Positions 22,351 through 36,215 of a stretch of 64,000 nucleotides of DNA are shown piece after piece (the first letter of the stretch is position 1; each line of letters begins with the position of its first letter). Source of the stretch: Dromaius novaehollandiae (taxonomy: Eukaryota > Chordata > Aves > Casuariiformes > Dromaiidae); assembly GCF_036370855.1 (NCBI RefSeq), contig NC_088105.1:12281619-12345618 (forward strand), written 5' to 3'. The position numbers and the translations under genes are program-made. The notes beneath the pieces are model-generated. The model was not told where the DNA came from, searched no databases, and saw only the letters and a program-made list of their open reading frames with translations.

Positions 22351-25300
22351 GACTATTTCTCATCTGCTAAAAAGCAACCAATCAAAAATACAGCCAGCAG
22401 GCAAAATAGCAACTCAGTTGCTTCATACAGCCATCCTCTTTCTTTGAAGGACATCAGAATAATTTCACAAACACTCCCTTACCCAGATTCACAGCTCCCC
22501 CAGGTGGCAGGGGAGTTTCCCAGCTATTTTGCAGAGGATTTGTTAGAAGGTCAACTGCACAGTTAGAGCTGGAACAGAAACCAAGAGTTCTGACTTTCCA
22601 TTATAAGTCCAACAGAGACGTCTCCTGCGCTGTTGGCTCCACAGCTGGCCAAAGCCACTGATTAGATGCATCCATTTCTAAAAAATTAATTAAAAACTAA
22701 AACAAATAAAAAAGCCCCGAGAAGTAGGCAATAAAAAAGCAAGGAAGATATCCTTTCATCCCCCTCTCTCCTTGGACAGGCCAAAGTATTTGTGTCAACT
22801 CTATATACTGAAGAGTAGATTGCCTTAAACTAGTAATCTGGCTGGTTTGGGAAGGTTTCAAGCACCTCTTTTACTGAGCTCCAGTGATGTCAGTGCTACG
22901 TTGAGACAGAAGCTTCTGCCAGCAGCCTGAGCAGAATAAGATCCAAAAGTGCCAACTCCAGAGTGTGACTGGTGTTATTGATTATATCAGCTCAGGATCT
23001 GGTCCACATCTTCAACAGGCTTCTGACTAACCTTCCAATTTCTAGAGGAGAAGTACTTCTTGCTTCCTCTGCTAGGTTACAGATCAGGCTCACTGAGAAA
23101 ATGTACCTTGAGATAAGTAGTTGAAGTGAGAATGCAAGTTTTCAGTGCCCTGGATTGAAGCTCTCCCAGCTGAGCAATTAATTGTTCCTTTAAATATTTA
23201 TATAAGCTCCTCAAGTCCAAGCACTGCCTCTCAGCTCTAAGCTTCAACACAAATGGGAAAAAAGTTCTCTCTGTGCACAAATACACCGAAGAGCCATGCC
23301 AACAGGTTACTAGCTGATGGCCATGCTGTCCCCAGGCTCAGCACCAAGAACCACGCAACTTAAGCCACGGACGGTTTGCAACTGGCACAGTGCAGAAACA
23401 ACAGGCACCTACTCCAAGGGCCCAGCGACACCGCAGTGAAGTGCCACTCGTGAGAAAAGCGGATGATAATCTCAGTGCTGGAGCGAAGAATGGAGGGGAG
23501 GGAGAGTCAAAGACTCTGCTCTACTTTGACTTACAGCTGTGGCCAATAAAAGCTTTCAAACTCATTTTTGAAAGTTAACATTACCAGGGGATTTGCAGTA
23601 TTCACTAGAGTGCACACAGCAAATGCAATGGAAATATTATTATTGATGAACAAACGTTAAAGATTTTTACCACCACAGATGATTGGCCAGATTTAACCAG
23701 TTATATATAATCAAGACAGGGCCCTAGTGAAGACTTGTCAAAACCTATCCCAAATCAGCAAAGATTTTAGTGTAAATCAAAAAGGAATAAGTCTCAGTGT
23801 CTCCTGCCTCTTTCTTTTTTTTTTGCTTTAACATTGGATATGTTAGGGAACAAGCCAGATAAAAATACAGTCATCAACCATTTTCTTGGAGATCCATATC
23901 TTTGAATAGCATTATTAAGCAAAAACTTCAACTTTAATTAAATGAAAGAGAAATAAAATGTTTCCAGGCCAAAGGTTGGGCAGGGAGCCTTGGAAAAAAT
24001 AAACTTTAAAAGCTCAAGACCCAGAAGGCAAATAAACTCCCTAAACTTATTTTTTTTTTTAATCTCATAGTTAAAAAAAAATCCTGTTTTTCCAGAAGGA
24101 AGGGAAAAGGGAGGCTCAGCATCATATTTGAATGACTGAAGCTGATAAATGCAGAGATTGAGAGTCAATTTTAAAACCAGTACAATTCCAACTATTTGAC
24201 AAAAGAAATTAATTTGACCTGTTAAATTAATTTTTATATTTGGGACTAGCTTACAGCACGTGTTCAGTTCGGATAATAACCTTAAGAAGTATCCCACTGA
24301 AATACGGGACTTTTTAAAACTACTCATTGTAGGTTTAATTTTGAATTCTGTGAGCGTGCTTATACATAATATACAAAACACCCTTCAGTTTATTACAGTT
24401 TTAAATCTTTCTTCCAGGTCTGGCCTCGCAACCACTTGTCTTGATAAAATAGGTCACTTGAAAAAGGAAAGCTCAATAAAATGAATTACAAAAACAACAA
24501 GATTAAACTGATTGTGCTGTTTTTGTACAGTGCAGCTGAATTCTGCAAATATGCTGCTGGCTGTGGTTTGGCATTTAACAGCATGCGATCAGTGAGAAGG
24601 AGGAAATTTTATTCTCATTAACTGTTGCAGATTTACTGCAGTGAAAAAGGGCTATGTAACCTGAGAAGTGACAGAATGGAAAGATCAAAGCACCAGTCTG
24701 GAAACTAAATAAACCTTCTGGCTACTTCCTGCAAGGAAAATTCACTCTGGCAATGTAAAACAGAGTCCAGTTAAAAACTACTCTCAGTTTTATGAGCTGT
24801 CACAGCAGCTTGAGTGGTTTGGACCAGTCGAGTTTAGAACATTATATTTCCTTGTTTTTGTCTCAGATACTTCTGTAAGCAGTTTTATAGTTTCTTTTTC
24901 TTTTTCTTTTTTTAAAGAGAAAAATAAAATTCTTTTCTTTCGGTTGAAATCGAGAAGGTCACAGCTAAACTCATTAAAAACAGGCAGGTCTTCATTTGCA
25001 CATTCCATTCCCATTTACTGCATTTTAATATTTTACTTTGAGATTTATAAGCAATGTACATTTGCTTTAATAACTCTTCCGCATTCTGTTCACTTATTGT
25101 TTAATATAAGTGCAAATCAGTTTACAGAGCCCAGATGGCTTGTAACTGGGGAGCCAGTCTATTCCTAGTAGCACATCTGGAGGGACTAAGAGCAGCAGAC
25201 AGAACATGGGAATTAATTAATGTTACATTTCAAAAGAGACAGACCCAGGTTTGGGGGCTTTTTGGTAGGACATTCCAAAGGACTTGAGCTAACTGCTACA

Positions 25301-25674
25301 ACATTTTGGTATTCTTTTAAAATTCTTAATAGCCACCTAAACCATGTCGGTTAAACTAGGCCAAAACTGCAGGTGGAATATAATAAAATAAAAAGCAACT
25401 GAAAAATGTAAAAGAAATGACTGCAACTGAAAAGGCCCCCATACCCTATTTTCCAAAAGAGCTGAACTGCATTAAAAACTCAATGCTAACTCTCTTCCCA
25501 AATGGCATTTGCACCTTGCTGAAAAAATTACACCTTTAAAATATTCCCAACCAAGCTATTTCACCTATTAACATACTAGTATAATTGTTCAGAGCAATTA
25601 AACATCCTTACAGTAAATGAAACATGTGCAACATGATCCTTCATGATTATGGACCACACACCTTGGCGCGGTGG

Positions 25675-25845
25675 TGTGGTCTGGTCAATGGGGCACTGAG
25701 CGAGCAGTCAGGAGAGCACTGCTCTACTTGAGGCTCTGCGACCTGACTTTGGATGAATAACTTCTCTTCTCTTGCCTTTGGTATCCTGCCTCTGTCTTGA
25801 CTATCAGCTCTTTGGGGCAAGGACTCTGTGTGCACTGTGGACACC
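25675..25845 (+). repeat. Probable MIR-like SINE with L2-type tail
   Basis: A GC-richer island in AT-rich intron. It holds 'CTCTGCGACCTGACTTTGG' with 'CTTCTCTTCTCTTGCCTTTGG', resembling the MIR core, followed by 'CAGCTCTTTGGGGCAAGGAC', a motif common in the 3' part of old MIR/L2 SINEs. The 5' part could be a decayed tRNA-derived head. Identification is by eye. Confidence 0.5.
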
Positions 25846-28800
25846 AGCTGTGTGTTGGGAGATGCCAGGAGAACTGTTTGGAAAGTCTTCCTAGTAAAGT
25901 CTAAGAGCAAAGCAATAGTAAATAACACCCAAACACACAAAAAAGCTGCTGTATAGAGGACAGCTTATATGAAAAATATTGTCCACATGTGGATATTCCC
26001 AAACTATAGGCAGTGCTGAGACCCAAAGTATTTTGTGGTGCAGCATGCAACAGACCCCCAAACCCTAGGAAAATCCCATCGATATGCATGGGACATACAG
26101 AAGAATCTTCTCCCCCTTAAAGAATTGGACCCCTGGTCTTCAAAAGGCTCCAACAGCTGTCCATATTATAACTGCATAATTTGGTCCAATGCATGTTAGT
26201 GAGACCTAAAGGGGTTATAATATGATCAGGGTGAAGTATTTAATTTCTATAAGCATGTCTTTTTGAGAACACAGTATGAAATAACTCATAAAACAACAAC
26301 TACCAGGGAACACGACCACTACCTAAAGCACCAGGGAGAGGAAAGAGATAATGGTAGTTCAGTACTGGTGCAGAAACGAATTATCATAAACTCTACATGA
26401 AAAAATTCAGGCCAGCATTCAAAAGCTCCTAGCAATGAGGCACTCGGGTTTTGGATGCACATCTCCCGAATGTAAGCACGTAAGCGAAATAAATACACAC
26501 ACTGAATTTTGTCATTTAGGCCATGATCCAGGATCTGCAGAAATCAAATGAAGTCTTTGGACTAGCTTGTCCCATGTCACAATCAAAACCTCCCAAAGGC
26601 AACAGTTCTCCCTTCCTTCCTTCTTTTTAGATCTAAGATCTCTGTTCTATGTGTATGTAACATCTGAACAGACACTGTGTAATAAATAAAATGAAAAGAA
26701 ATGCTGAAAAGCACCTGTCTGCTTCACATGAATAGTCAGTAAATGTTGTATTGTCCAAATAGGAAGAGCATTTTATCTCTGTCCATTATGTCAAGCCAAT
26801 ATAGAGCTGAATTAGAAACATAGCGAAAACCTCCTGAACATACTCCCTTTAATTTCATAAAAATTAAACATGTAGGCAGTTAGGACAACAGAACGATAAA
26901 AAAGATTTGACTTTGCTACCACTAACAGCATTTTTATGGGACAGAAAACAACAAAAAAAAATCCAGAAACTTCACTGGTTCTGGGCCTCTCTTCAAGGCC
27001 TTTTCAAATTCGTTTCAGTGGGATTTACAATTTGCTAATTCTGATGTGTGATAAACTAATAAAACCTGCCTACAAGGTTATAGGCCCAATTTACTAATAA
27101 AACCTAATTCAATTCTCCCGGGAAATGCAAATTAAATAGTGTCCAAATGGTAGAAGCAGAGTACAACCCTGCTGAACATACTGCAAAGGAAAGAAAAGTG
27201 TTGGTTTTTTTATGAAGTTTAAGTATGGAAAAGAAAAAAGCAATGCACAGAACTGTAATAAACATCACTATGGTAAAATGTTTGAAAGTAAAATCATATT
27301 TTAATAATAATTTGCACTCTACTAGCTTTTCTTTTCATTAATTAAAAGATTTAAAACCCATTATATGTTTATCTCTGAGTCCTACCTGTAAACAGGTAAG
27401 CATTATTGCCTGTGTTTAAATGAATAAGAAATATGAAATAAGAAAAAGAAAAGAAAGATGTGGACATCTTCATTTCTGCTCTGGCTTAGACTCCACATCA
27501 GAACATGTGTTTGCTTATCTAAGCCAATCTTCCTAAGAGCCATGAAACAGGCAGTTTCTTCTGCCACTAACTAATGCCTGTAAACAGTTGTGTGAGGCAG
27601 CTCATTTTTACCATCTACATATAACTAAGGCATTAGTTTTTCACTTTCAGAGATAACCTGCAACATGGCATTTAGCTGCTGAAAGGATGGAAGTCCAAAC
27701 TTCTAAATAAACCATGCAGGTGATTGAAAATTGGTGTTTCAAAAGAAAGATACAAGCACAGATGAGAAATATTCCATAGCAGGGTCCCCAGCTCCTCCTG
27801 TCCTTAGAGAGAGGGTTTGTTATAGTAGATCCTGTAGGTCTTGGAGACTAAGGGAGGGTACCTCCCTAGCAATGAAATCCCAGTTTCAGTGCTTCGAAAA
27901 AAAAACAGATTAGATTTACTTTGCGTAAATCTAATTGAAGATGAAGATCTATATGGGAGATGGCTATAAATGCCCATGTAGGGTATAAGTTACGGGTACG
28001 ATCATTTAAAAACATTTTTACAAACATTTACAAAGTACATATCTGCCAACACACCTTGCAGTTCCTGCATCTGGCCTGAATAGGTGCTGTTCAGCTGTGA
28101 CGGGTGACTGGCAGGTTGCTCCACACTGCAGGAGTGTGCTGGAATGGAGGGCTGATCCTAACCAGGGCACCCAAGCAGAAAAGCCCATGGGGATGGCTAC
28201 TCTTGCCATTCAGTGTGGGATTTTAGCATATGCAGACATTACATGCAGGTAACTTAGCTAGAGGTAACTGAAGTCACAGCAATATAGTTTTCTCCCTGTG
28301 CTCCCACCGGGGCCTCTCACCATGTAGTCAATCACTGAAGCCCACACCAGAGTTTCCCTCAACTCAGGACTGAAAGCTAGCTCATGTATGCCCATACTTG
28401 CCCAAAACAGACACAGTTTAACTGAAGTCGATGCAAAGCCACAAGGTTCTGGCTCCAGACACTTAGTTCACAAAGCATCACAATGAACTGCCATGGCAAA
28501 AAGAAAAAATGCAGCTACAGATTTACGCTGTAAGTCCAGACAAGAGCAAAGATGTTCAATCAGGGACAGAGACAGACAGTCACCCCATAAAACTGATTTT
28601 GTTTGACATGCCAAACCTCACTGCTTCCTGGGAAGAAGCTTCAGTCAGGTCTCTGTTGAAAGGACCTGCGAGTACACATGCCGGGAACTGCACACACAGA
28701 GAAACTCCTTGTCTCAGTGAAAACAAAGATTGTGCAATGGCAGTTCTGCTACATTTTGTAATGGAGTTAAAAGACTCTGTACTGGAGAAAACTTCCTCTG

Positions 28801-30061
28801 CAAGAAAAAAATGAGTTTGGGCTAGCTCCAGCATTCCTAACTATTCATCTTTCTAAAGCTACACATAAAGAGAATTTGAGAACTCTGATGAAGATATTTA
28901 CAACAAATTGGCTTTTCCACTTGAAGTTTGTGCCGTTATCTAGGGATAGCTGGAAAAGGTTAAAAGTGGTCTCTTTCCCGAACAGAAAGAGAAGTCCTGT
29001 GGAAATCTCTATTATGAGATATTTAGTCATCGCTATTCCGCCTGTGTCTTATGAAACTAATTAATCTCTATAAGGTCATTAAAATCTGATAAATGACCAT
29101 AGATGCTTGAAAGCTGGTTTTTCTCCCTTGCAGCCCAGACACTAAGCTGTCATCACATTAGCCGAAGGTGAGGGATTTTTTGTTTGCTACAATCATAAAA
29201 CCTTCACTCTATATTAAGACTTATCAGAACCAGGAACCCTGAATACAGATTTTAATAACAGATGAAAATTTCAAACCTATGTCTAATGCCCATATGCTTC
29301 TGAAAGACAGTATGATGATTCAAAGCTGGCGATCTAATCACAAAAGTCGTTTCCTAGCCAATGAAAAACCTGGATACAAGCTGTCAAAACAACCTCCTCA
29401 GTCACATATTTTCAGCTGAATGGAAAACATACCTTAGAATCAGTTGGCTTTCTGCTCCAAACGTTGGAGGAAAATGAGAGATGCTGTTTACGTATTTTAT
29501 CTCCACTTCTGTGTACAATGTATTCTAGAATAGCTCTATTTATACACATCATACACAATACAACTCTATTAAGAAATGGAGTTCAGAAATAAAAGATAAG
29601 AGCTTTCATTTGAAGCTGCCAAACTCACAAACTAGATTACCTAAAATGGACCATTTCTACTTCTAAAGAAGGGTGGTAATATTACAAAGATGCCAGCTTT
29701 CCAGGTGTTCTCTTGCATGCCACTTCTCCTTTATGCTGACAAATAGTGGAATGGACAATTATCCCTGCTCGCTTCAGCATATGGCCAGAATAGCATGCAA
29801 GCGCAGGTACAGTCAAGAGAGTATTCTCACTTTAGGCCTAGATACTTTTACAATTACCGTCAAAGTTGTTCCACACTTGATGCAGGAATTGTTCATGCAG
29901 GGTAGTATTCTCAATCCTGACAGTAGTTGGTAATCTAATTCAATCTAATCACCTAATTCAACAGATCTGTGGATATTCTTACAGGTTATACTATTTCTTG
30001 GTGTTTCCTTGTGAAAAAACTATGGGAAGAAATTATGTGCTAGCCCAGTGAATCCAGGCAC

Positions 30062-30144
30062 ATATATATATATAAAAATATATATATATAAAAATTTATA
30101 TATATAAAAATATATATATATATTTATATATATATATAAAAATA
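30062..30144. repeat. (TA)n block with AAAA interruptions
   Basis: About 80 bases of TA dinucleotides interrupted at roughly 20-base intervals by short A or T runs. It is self-complementary, so it can form cruciforms, and is likely length-variable. It directly borders a GC-richer block of unknown origin. Confidence 0.95.
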
Positions 30145-33100
30145 CCTCAACTTTCTAAAAAACTGACTTCGCTACTGGAATAAGGCTGTGCAGCAGGTCT
30201 AGATATGTAGGTCTGCTGTCTCCTGGGACAGGGACTCCACAGGAGACAGCAGTGGTTTTCCCACCGTGTTGCAGGGAAGGCACTGACTTTGCTGATTGCA
30301 CCTCTGGGTGCAGCTGCAACTCTGATTGCCCTGGGTTTTCCTGAACATAATTGTGTGGAACTGCAAAAGCAGAGGCCACCCTGGACCTCTACTAGAAGCA
30401 CACCACAACCAAGGAAACACATGTTTTTCACTGCCTGCTCCATGCAGTATAACTGGAACAACAATCTGATATATGGCAGTTGGTCTGGGCTGACTTCCCT
30501 GGTGCAAGTATTATTAAACATTTCTTATGGTACAGACCTTCAAGACAACTTGAGCTTGGCTGTGGTCTCTGAAAACCCTCCTGATGGAACCATTTCTTTA
30601 GCTCCAAAAAATGAGCTTGGTGATCATGACCCACTTAAGCCCCGGTAATGCCCCCCTTTATAAATGCACTGGGGACACCAACACCAGTTCAACACCACCT
30701 CAGCTTCTCAGTGACAGGCAGGCACTAAAAAGGTGAGTCTTTCTGTCCTACTTGTAAGATTTATATAGACTCTCCTGGAGGCAAGGGCTTAATCTTTTTT
30801 TCCTGATCCAGTCTGAGCCCGCTGCCAGAATAGGAAATAATAATCTCAGAGAAATTAAACAGCTGACATATCCTAAGACTTCCTCACAGGGCTGCAGAAA
30901 GGAGAAGAAAGGATTAGATTTTTCAAAGCTGAGTGGAAAAAGTCAAATTATGGTTGTCACCTACCTCAAATTTCACAGGGTGGTCTAAAATGACAGAACA
31001 GACTCCTTCCCAATTCACCCCATTGCTAAGCAAACAACTGTTCCTATTACAGAACAATAAAGCTTAATATAGAAGACCAAGAACAGAAGACGCAGGCGCA
31101 ACAAATAGAAGTATAACAAATAAAAAGATAAAAGTGTAATAAATGAAAAGGCTGAGAAATATGCAGCTACTCAGTATTAGACCATCCCTCTTTGAACGCA
31201 CAAAAAGTCACTATTAACTAATTAGCTAGTTGTCTGTGTAAATCATAACTCAACTTTATTTAAAAAAGCTTTCTGAAAACATATCCAAATATTAATAATA
31301 GAAAAATGAACCATTTTTATAACAAAAATCTTGATTTATTAAAAGCTGGAACTGGTTAAAAATAAATCCTTGACATAAGGTTCTTGTTAGCTTTAAAATG
31401 TAAGCATAAAAATACCCTAGAATTATGTTTTGGTATGGATGAAATGTACACTATATAACACATAAAAAGAGTCTTGACTTGCTGCTATTATTTTTAATTA
31501 GGCTCTCTAGCACGTATGGTTTTACCTTCTAACACCAATTCAAATCTGGGAAAAGGGAGGGTTTGACTTTCCAAACTCATGGGACTGGCAATTCCATGGC
31601 TCATGCCTTGGAGCACTAATGCATTTTACATTAGCTCTAAGCATCAGGAAATCCTGGCTTCTGGCGCCAAGAAGTTCAAAACAATAATGACACACATCTG
31701 AAAACCGGGATTCGCCGTCCGACTGCCAGTATCTATTCTATCAAACAATCCAGTCTTGCTACGTTACAAATAGGACAGAACATTTGCAACAGTCCGCACT
31801 GTTTCCAATTAGACTGCGTGTCTGGACTGCAGATAATTCCATGGAGCAATCATATTGAAAAAAGCCTTCCTAGAAAACAGAATTTTAATGAGAAATTTTA
31901 ATATTTACAGGGGCAATCAACAACGGGCAATTACCAAGTTTGTAGTTTACCAAATTGCAGTTTTTGTGTGTCCTGTTTATTGAGGTTGGCCTCTACAATG
32001 CCTTGAGACTTTACAAAGAAATTCTACAAACATTTATTTTAACTAAAGATGCACCCAATTTATTTTACCACTTATTTTAGCTGGAAGATCAGATTAAAAA
32101 GCAGCTTACAAACACAGATCCTTGACAAAGGCTTGAAATCTGAGGTTCAGTGAGCTTCTTTAATTTCTATCCAAGGACACAAGATTCTCCCCAGCTGAAA
32201 GATTGCTGGCAAACCAGGAGGATCTTGACTGGGGCTATCTTTAGTTTACTGGAAACAAAGGAGCCTGAAAACCTTCCCCTACACTCTCTCTTCCCATGGC
32301 AAAGGGGCATGGAGACTGTGGGGATCACCTACCCATATAATGTCCCCATAAGATCGTGGTTAATACAGAAACCTGGCATCTCTTGGATTATATTTCTATT
32401 TCGAAGTTCAAGATGGTAAGCTGTAATACTAAGACTTCTAGAGTAACATATAGCTCATACTTCCCTCAGTTTCTCTGTAATCAGCATACTTTGAAGGGAA
32501 AGCTGCACATTTGGAAATGATCAGATGACACGGTGTTGGCCGATCTATCACAAAGGCTTTCATTAAAACATTAATTAATTATACTCTTCATAAATATAAA
32601 ATCACTAACACTGGATATTTAGCAAAAAATTACCTGGCAAGTACATCTTCCTGGACTTTCTGTGCCAGTATCTCTTTCCCAAATACAAACTTCATGCAAA
32701 GGCTTACACACACTGATCTAAACTTGATCCTTACCAAGCATAAACAAAACTTCCCTTTCTCAAGGAGACCCATCTTTTAGTCCTACTTTTTTGAGGACTT
32801 CAGATATTTTAATCTGTTCTTGTAAATGTTGCCACCATTCCACCTCTGCCTAATGTTCAGCCTTTTGGTGTATTACAGGTAGAACAAAGAAACCAATGTC
32901 ACCTTCTACTGCCCCTTAACAACTACAAGGACTCAAGGTAAAGAAGAAATCTTCTTTTTTTTGCTTCATCTGTACATACTGTGAATTACTCATTTTTTAC
33001 AAACGGTGAATAAAGTTGCAAGCGGTGAAAATAACATTATTACTTTCGAAATAACTCCAACCACAGTGCTGTGCATGTCCAGAAAACATCCTGTTAAAGT

Positions 33101-33952
33101 GAATTCTGTACATTGATTGTAAAGTGTTTGAAACATTTCCTCCTATTTAGTGAATATAGGTCATGCTCTATAAAAGGCATTTCCTAAACCCTACAGAAAC
33201 TATGAAGAAAAGAAAAGAACCCTCTTCTTTGAAATGAGACCGTTCTATTTTGAACTTGTTGGAGAAACCTACTCAGAAATCCAAACTGGAACAGCTTACT
33301 AACATTTAGAGAAGGCGAGGTCATAGACCAGAGGGGCAATTCAGAGAAACATCTCCTAAAAGTCAGGCCATAACAGAGACATCTTTTGCTCATCCAGCAA
33401 ATTTGCAAAGTAAATGCCATTGGTAATCAAACTGAGAACATCCTGGGAAGATTTAGCTGGGGGGCGGGGGGGAGGAAGTCCAGAAACAGTTTTGGCAGCT
33501 AAGAAACTTATTTTTAACAACTTAAGAACACTGGAAATAAAATTCTCCTAGGTAATCAGCATCTCAAGTGTCTCTTTAGACATTTCCCAACAATGATGCC
33601 TGAATAATATTTGAGTAATTGTCAAAACATGCAGTTAGCTGTGTGTTCTAGTTTTATTTTACTATGTTACAGCTTTTAGAAAGCTAACATGAATTACAAC
33701 ATGCATGTTACTGTGTTAAAAGAAATGTGTAATTCAAAAGACAGACTAGGTTTTCTAATGTGATGAAAAATTATTAATTCTTTTATATATGATTTCCATA
33801 AAACTGCTTTTCCAGTGTAAATCATTCCCCCTACTATGCATTTAGAACATAACCCTACTTAAAATTATAGAGGGCAACACAAACAAAGCCCTGTAAAGAA
33901 ACCTGAACTAGTCATTTTCTGATCATTTACGTTCCTTTCAAACAGCAATTTA

Positions 33953-34234
<282 letters not shown>

Positions 34235-34527
34235 CTAAGCAGCTTAGCCTACTGCCCTGAGAAAAGTTGCAGCTCAGAACTATTGCTCTCACCTTCATTC
34301 TCAGGCCTGGAGGGTTTTATCAATACCCATCTGGTCTGCCCTGTCACAAAAGTGGGCCCAGAGAAAAAGTAATTAGTAAGGTCAAACATGAATCTATGCT
34401 ACCAGAATAAAAGTAGAAGAGCAACAAAGGTCTTAATTCCTCAGCTCTTCATCACTGTATCTTTTAAAATGAGTTAAATAAAACAGGAAAGCAACTTCAA
34501 AACCATTTCTTTCACCTCCTTCATGTC

Positions 34528-35305
34528 ACAGAACAGTTGGGGCTGGAAGGGACCTCTGGAGATCATGTGGCCCAACCCCCCTGCTCAAGCAGGGTTACCT
34601 AGAACAGGTTGCCCACAGCCACATCCAGTTGGGTTTTGAGCATCTCCAAGGATGGAGACTCCACAACTTCTTCAGGCAACCTGCACCAGCGTTCAGACAC
34701 CCTCACAGTAAAAAAGTGTTTTCTTGTGTTCAGACGGAATTTCCTGCGTTTCAGTTTGTGCCCATTGTCTCTTGTCCTCTCACTGGGCACCACTGAGAAG
34801 AGTGGCTCTATCTTCTTTACACCCTCCCATCATGCACATTGATTAAGTCCCCCCCTGAGCTTTCTCTTCTCCAGGTTAAACAGTCCCAGCTCTCTCAACC
34901 TCTCCTCATGTAAGAGATGCTTCAGTCCCTTAATCATTTCTGTGGCCCTTGCTGTACTCACTCCAGTAAACCCACGTTTTTCTTGTACTGGGGAGCCCAG
35001 AACTGGACCCAGTACTCCAGATGTGGTCTCACCAGTGCTGAGCAGAGGGGAAGGTTCACATCCCTCGACCTGCTGGCAACACTCTTCCTAATGCAGCCCA
35101 GGATACCGCTGGCCTCCTTTTCTGCAAGGGCACACTGCTGGCTCATGGTCAGCCTGTTGTCCACAAGAACCCCTAGGTTCTTCTCCACAAAGCTGCTCTC
35201 CAGCCACTCGACCCCCAGCCTGTACCAGCGCATGGGGTTATTACTCCCCAGGTGTAGGACTCTGCACTTCCCTTTGTTGAACTTTATGAGCTTTCTCTCT
35301 GCAAA
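34528..35305 (-). mobile_element. 5'-truncated CR1 LINE, minus-strand sense
   Basis: About 780 bases of bird-type CR1 with its 3' end at the left: the plus strand shows CTGGAAGGGACCTCTGGAGA, the complement of the well-known CR1 3' region. Read on the minus strand, two disrupted pieces of the CR1 ORF2 C-terminal region remain. One (34958-35233) includes [20 protein letters not shown] and [17 protein letters not shown]. The other (34599-34793) includes FFTVRVSERWCRLPEEVVES. They are in different frames, so the copy is dead. The 5' truncation is typical of target-primed LINE insertion. It is inserted in the same orientation as KIFAP3. Confidence 0.95.
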
Positions 35306-35760
35306 GGGGGCCTTTGCTTATGATGTGCTCATAAGAACACAGATTACAATTTTCCAATTCTTCTTTTATATAAAAACACCAGCAATATCAAGATGCAAAC
35401 ATTTGTAAAGCCAGCAGTATTCCTTAAAGACTTCACAGCTCCTGTTTGCTTTATAAGGAAGAGCAGGAAATCAAGGGCTAACATCTTCCCTCAGTTACAT
35501 CAGTGTAAATCCAGAGTGTCTTTGAAGTCAAGTCAGTGAAGTGACCCTAGCTGAATGAGAACCCAGATTAACTCTTCCCTGTTCTCATTGCCAAAACACA
35601 TTTCTTGTTAATACTAAGGGCACAGTTCTTACCTGGTAGTTAGTATTAGGCTCTAATTAGATAAAATGAGCTATTTCATTAAAACAGACCCTACTTCAGT
35701 TTGTCTCCATTGCTGTATGAAAATGAACTCAGACTTGCCATGCAGAAAGCACCCTAGTAA

Positions 35761-35825
35761 AAAATAAAATAAAATAAAATAAAATAAAATAAAATAAAAT
35801 AAAATAAAATAAAATAAAATAAAAT
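35761..35825 (+). repeat. (AAAAT)13 microsatellite
   Basis: Thirteen perfect AAAAT units, immediately preceded by extra A residues. On the minus strand it reads as a repeated YFILF-type frame, which is not a gene. Perfect pentanucleotide arrays of this size are usually polymorphic. Confidence 0.98.
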
Positions 35826-35889
35826 AGCAGAAACAGATGCATGCTGACTGATACTTTAATAATTTAATGGAGGATAGAGAAAGATTCCT

Positions 35890-36215
35890 AATGACTAGGA
35901 AGTAACAAATGCCATTCCACTTTAAAGAAAAAGAGATAAGATCCAGGGAATCACAGGCCACTTAGCTTAACCTCTGTGGTTTCAAAACTACTAAAACTGC
36001 CTGTGCAGGAAGCAGTGGAAAGTTACTTACAGACACAGGGGCTTAAAGATGACGAGTCAGGCATTCAAACAAATCTCTCTGTGCTTTATGAATTTACCTG
36101 ATGCTTTTTGAAGATAATATAGTGACAAATGATAAAAGGAATAGAATTGACACATCTAGATTTCTAACAGACATTTGATGAGGTGCTACAGAGATTCATC
36201 TAGAAGATAGTACCT
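35890..36215 (+). mobile_element. Ancient LINE reverse-transcriptase remnant (CR1/L2-like)
   Basis: In a conceptual plus-strand reading with several breaks, the segment shows NHRPLSLTSVVSKL near its start and LDFQQTFDEV about 200 bases later. These correspond to the 'RPVSLTS' and 'LDFSKAFDTV' blocks of LINE reverse transcriptases, at the expected spacing. Stop codons and frame changes show it is long dead, clearly older than the nearby CR1, and in the opposite orientation. It could be an older CR1 family or another LINE of that clade. Confidence 0.65.

Noticed and set aside
23938..24381. A 147-codon minus-strand frame in the last KIFAP3 intron
   Set aside because: Rich in Phe/Leu/Lys/Ile from AT-rich, poly-T/poly-A sequence, with no family resemblance and no splice context.
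27376..27440. Possible third MIR/L2 fossil (TACCTGTAAACAGGTA and following ATTATTGCC...)
   Set aside because: The match is short and partly a simple palindrome, so not enough to call.
34917..35408. A 163-codon plus-strand open frame, the longest in the window
   Set aside because: It lies antisense to the CR1 ORF2 remnant and is explained by that element.
35671..35961. Minus-strand frame with repeated YFILF units
   Set aside because: It is the translation of the (AAAAT)n microsatellite.
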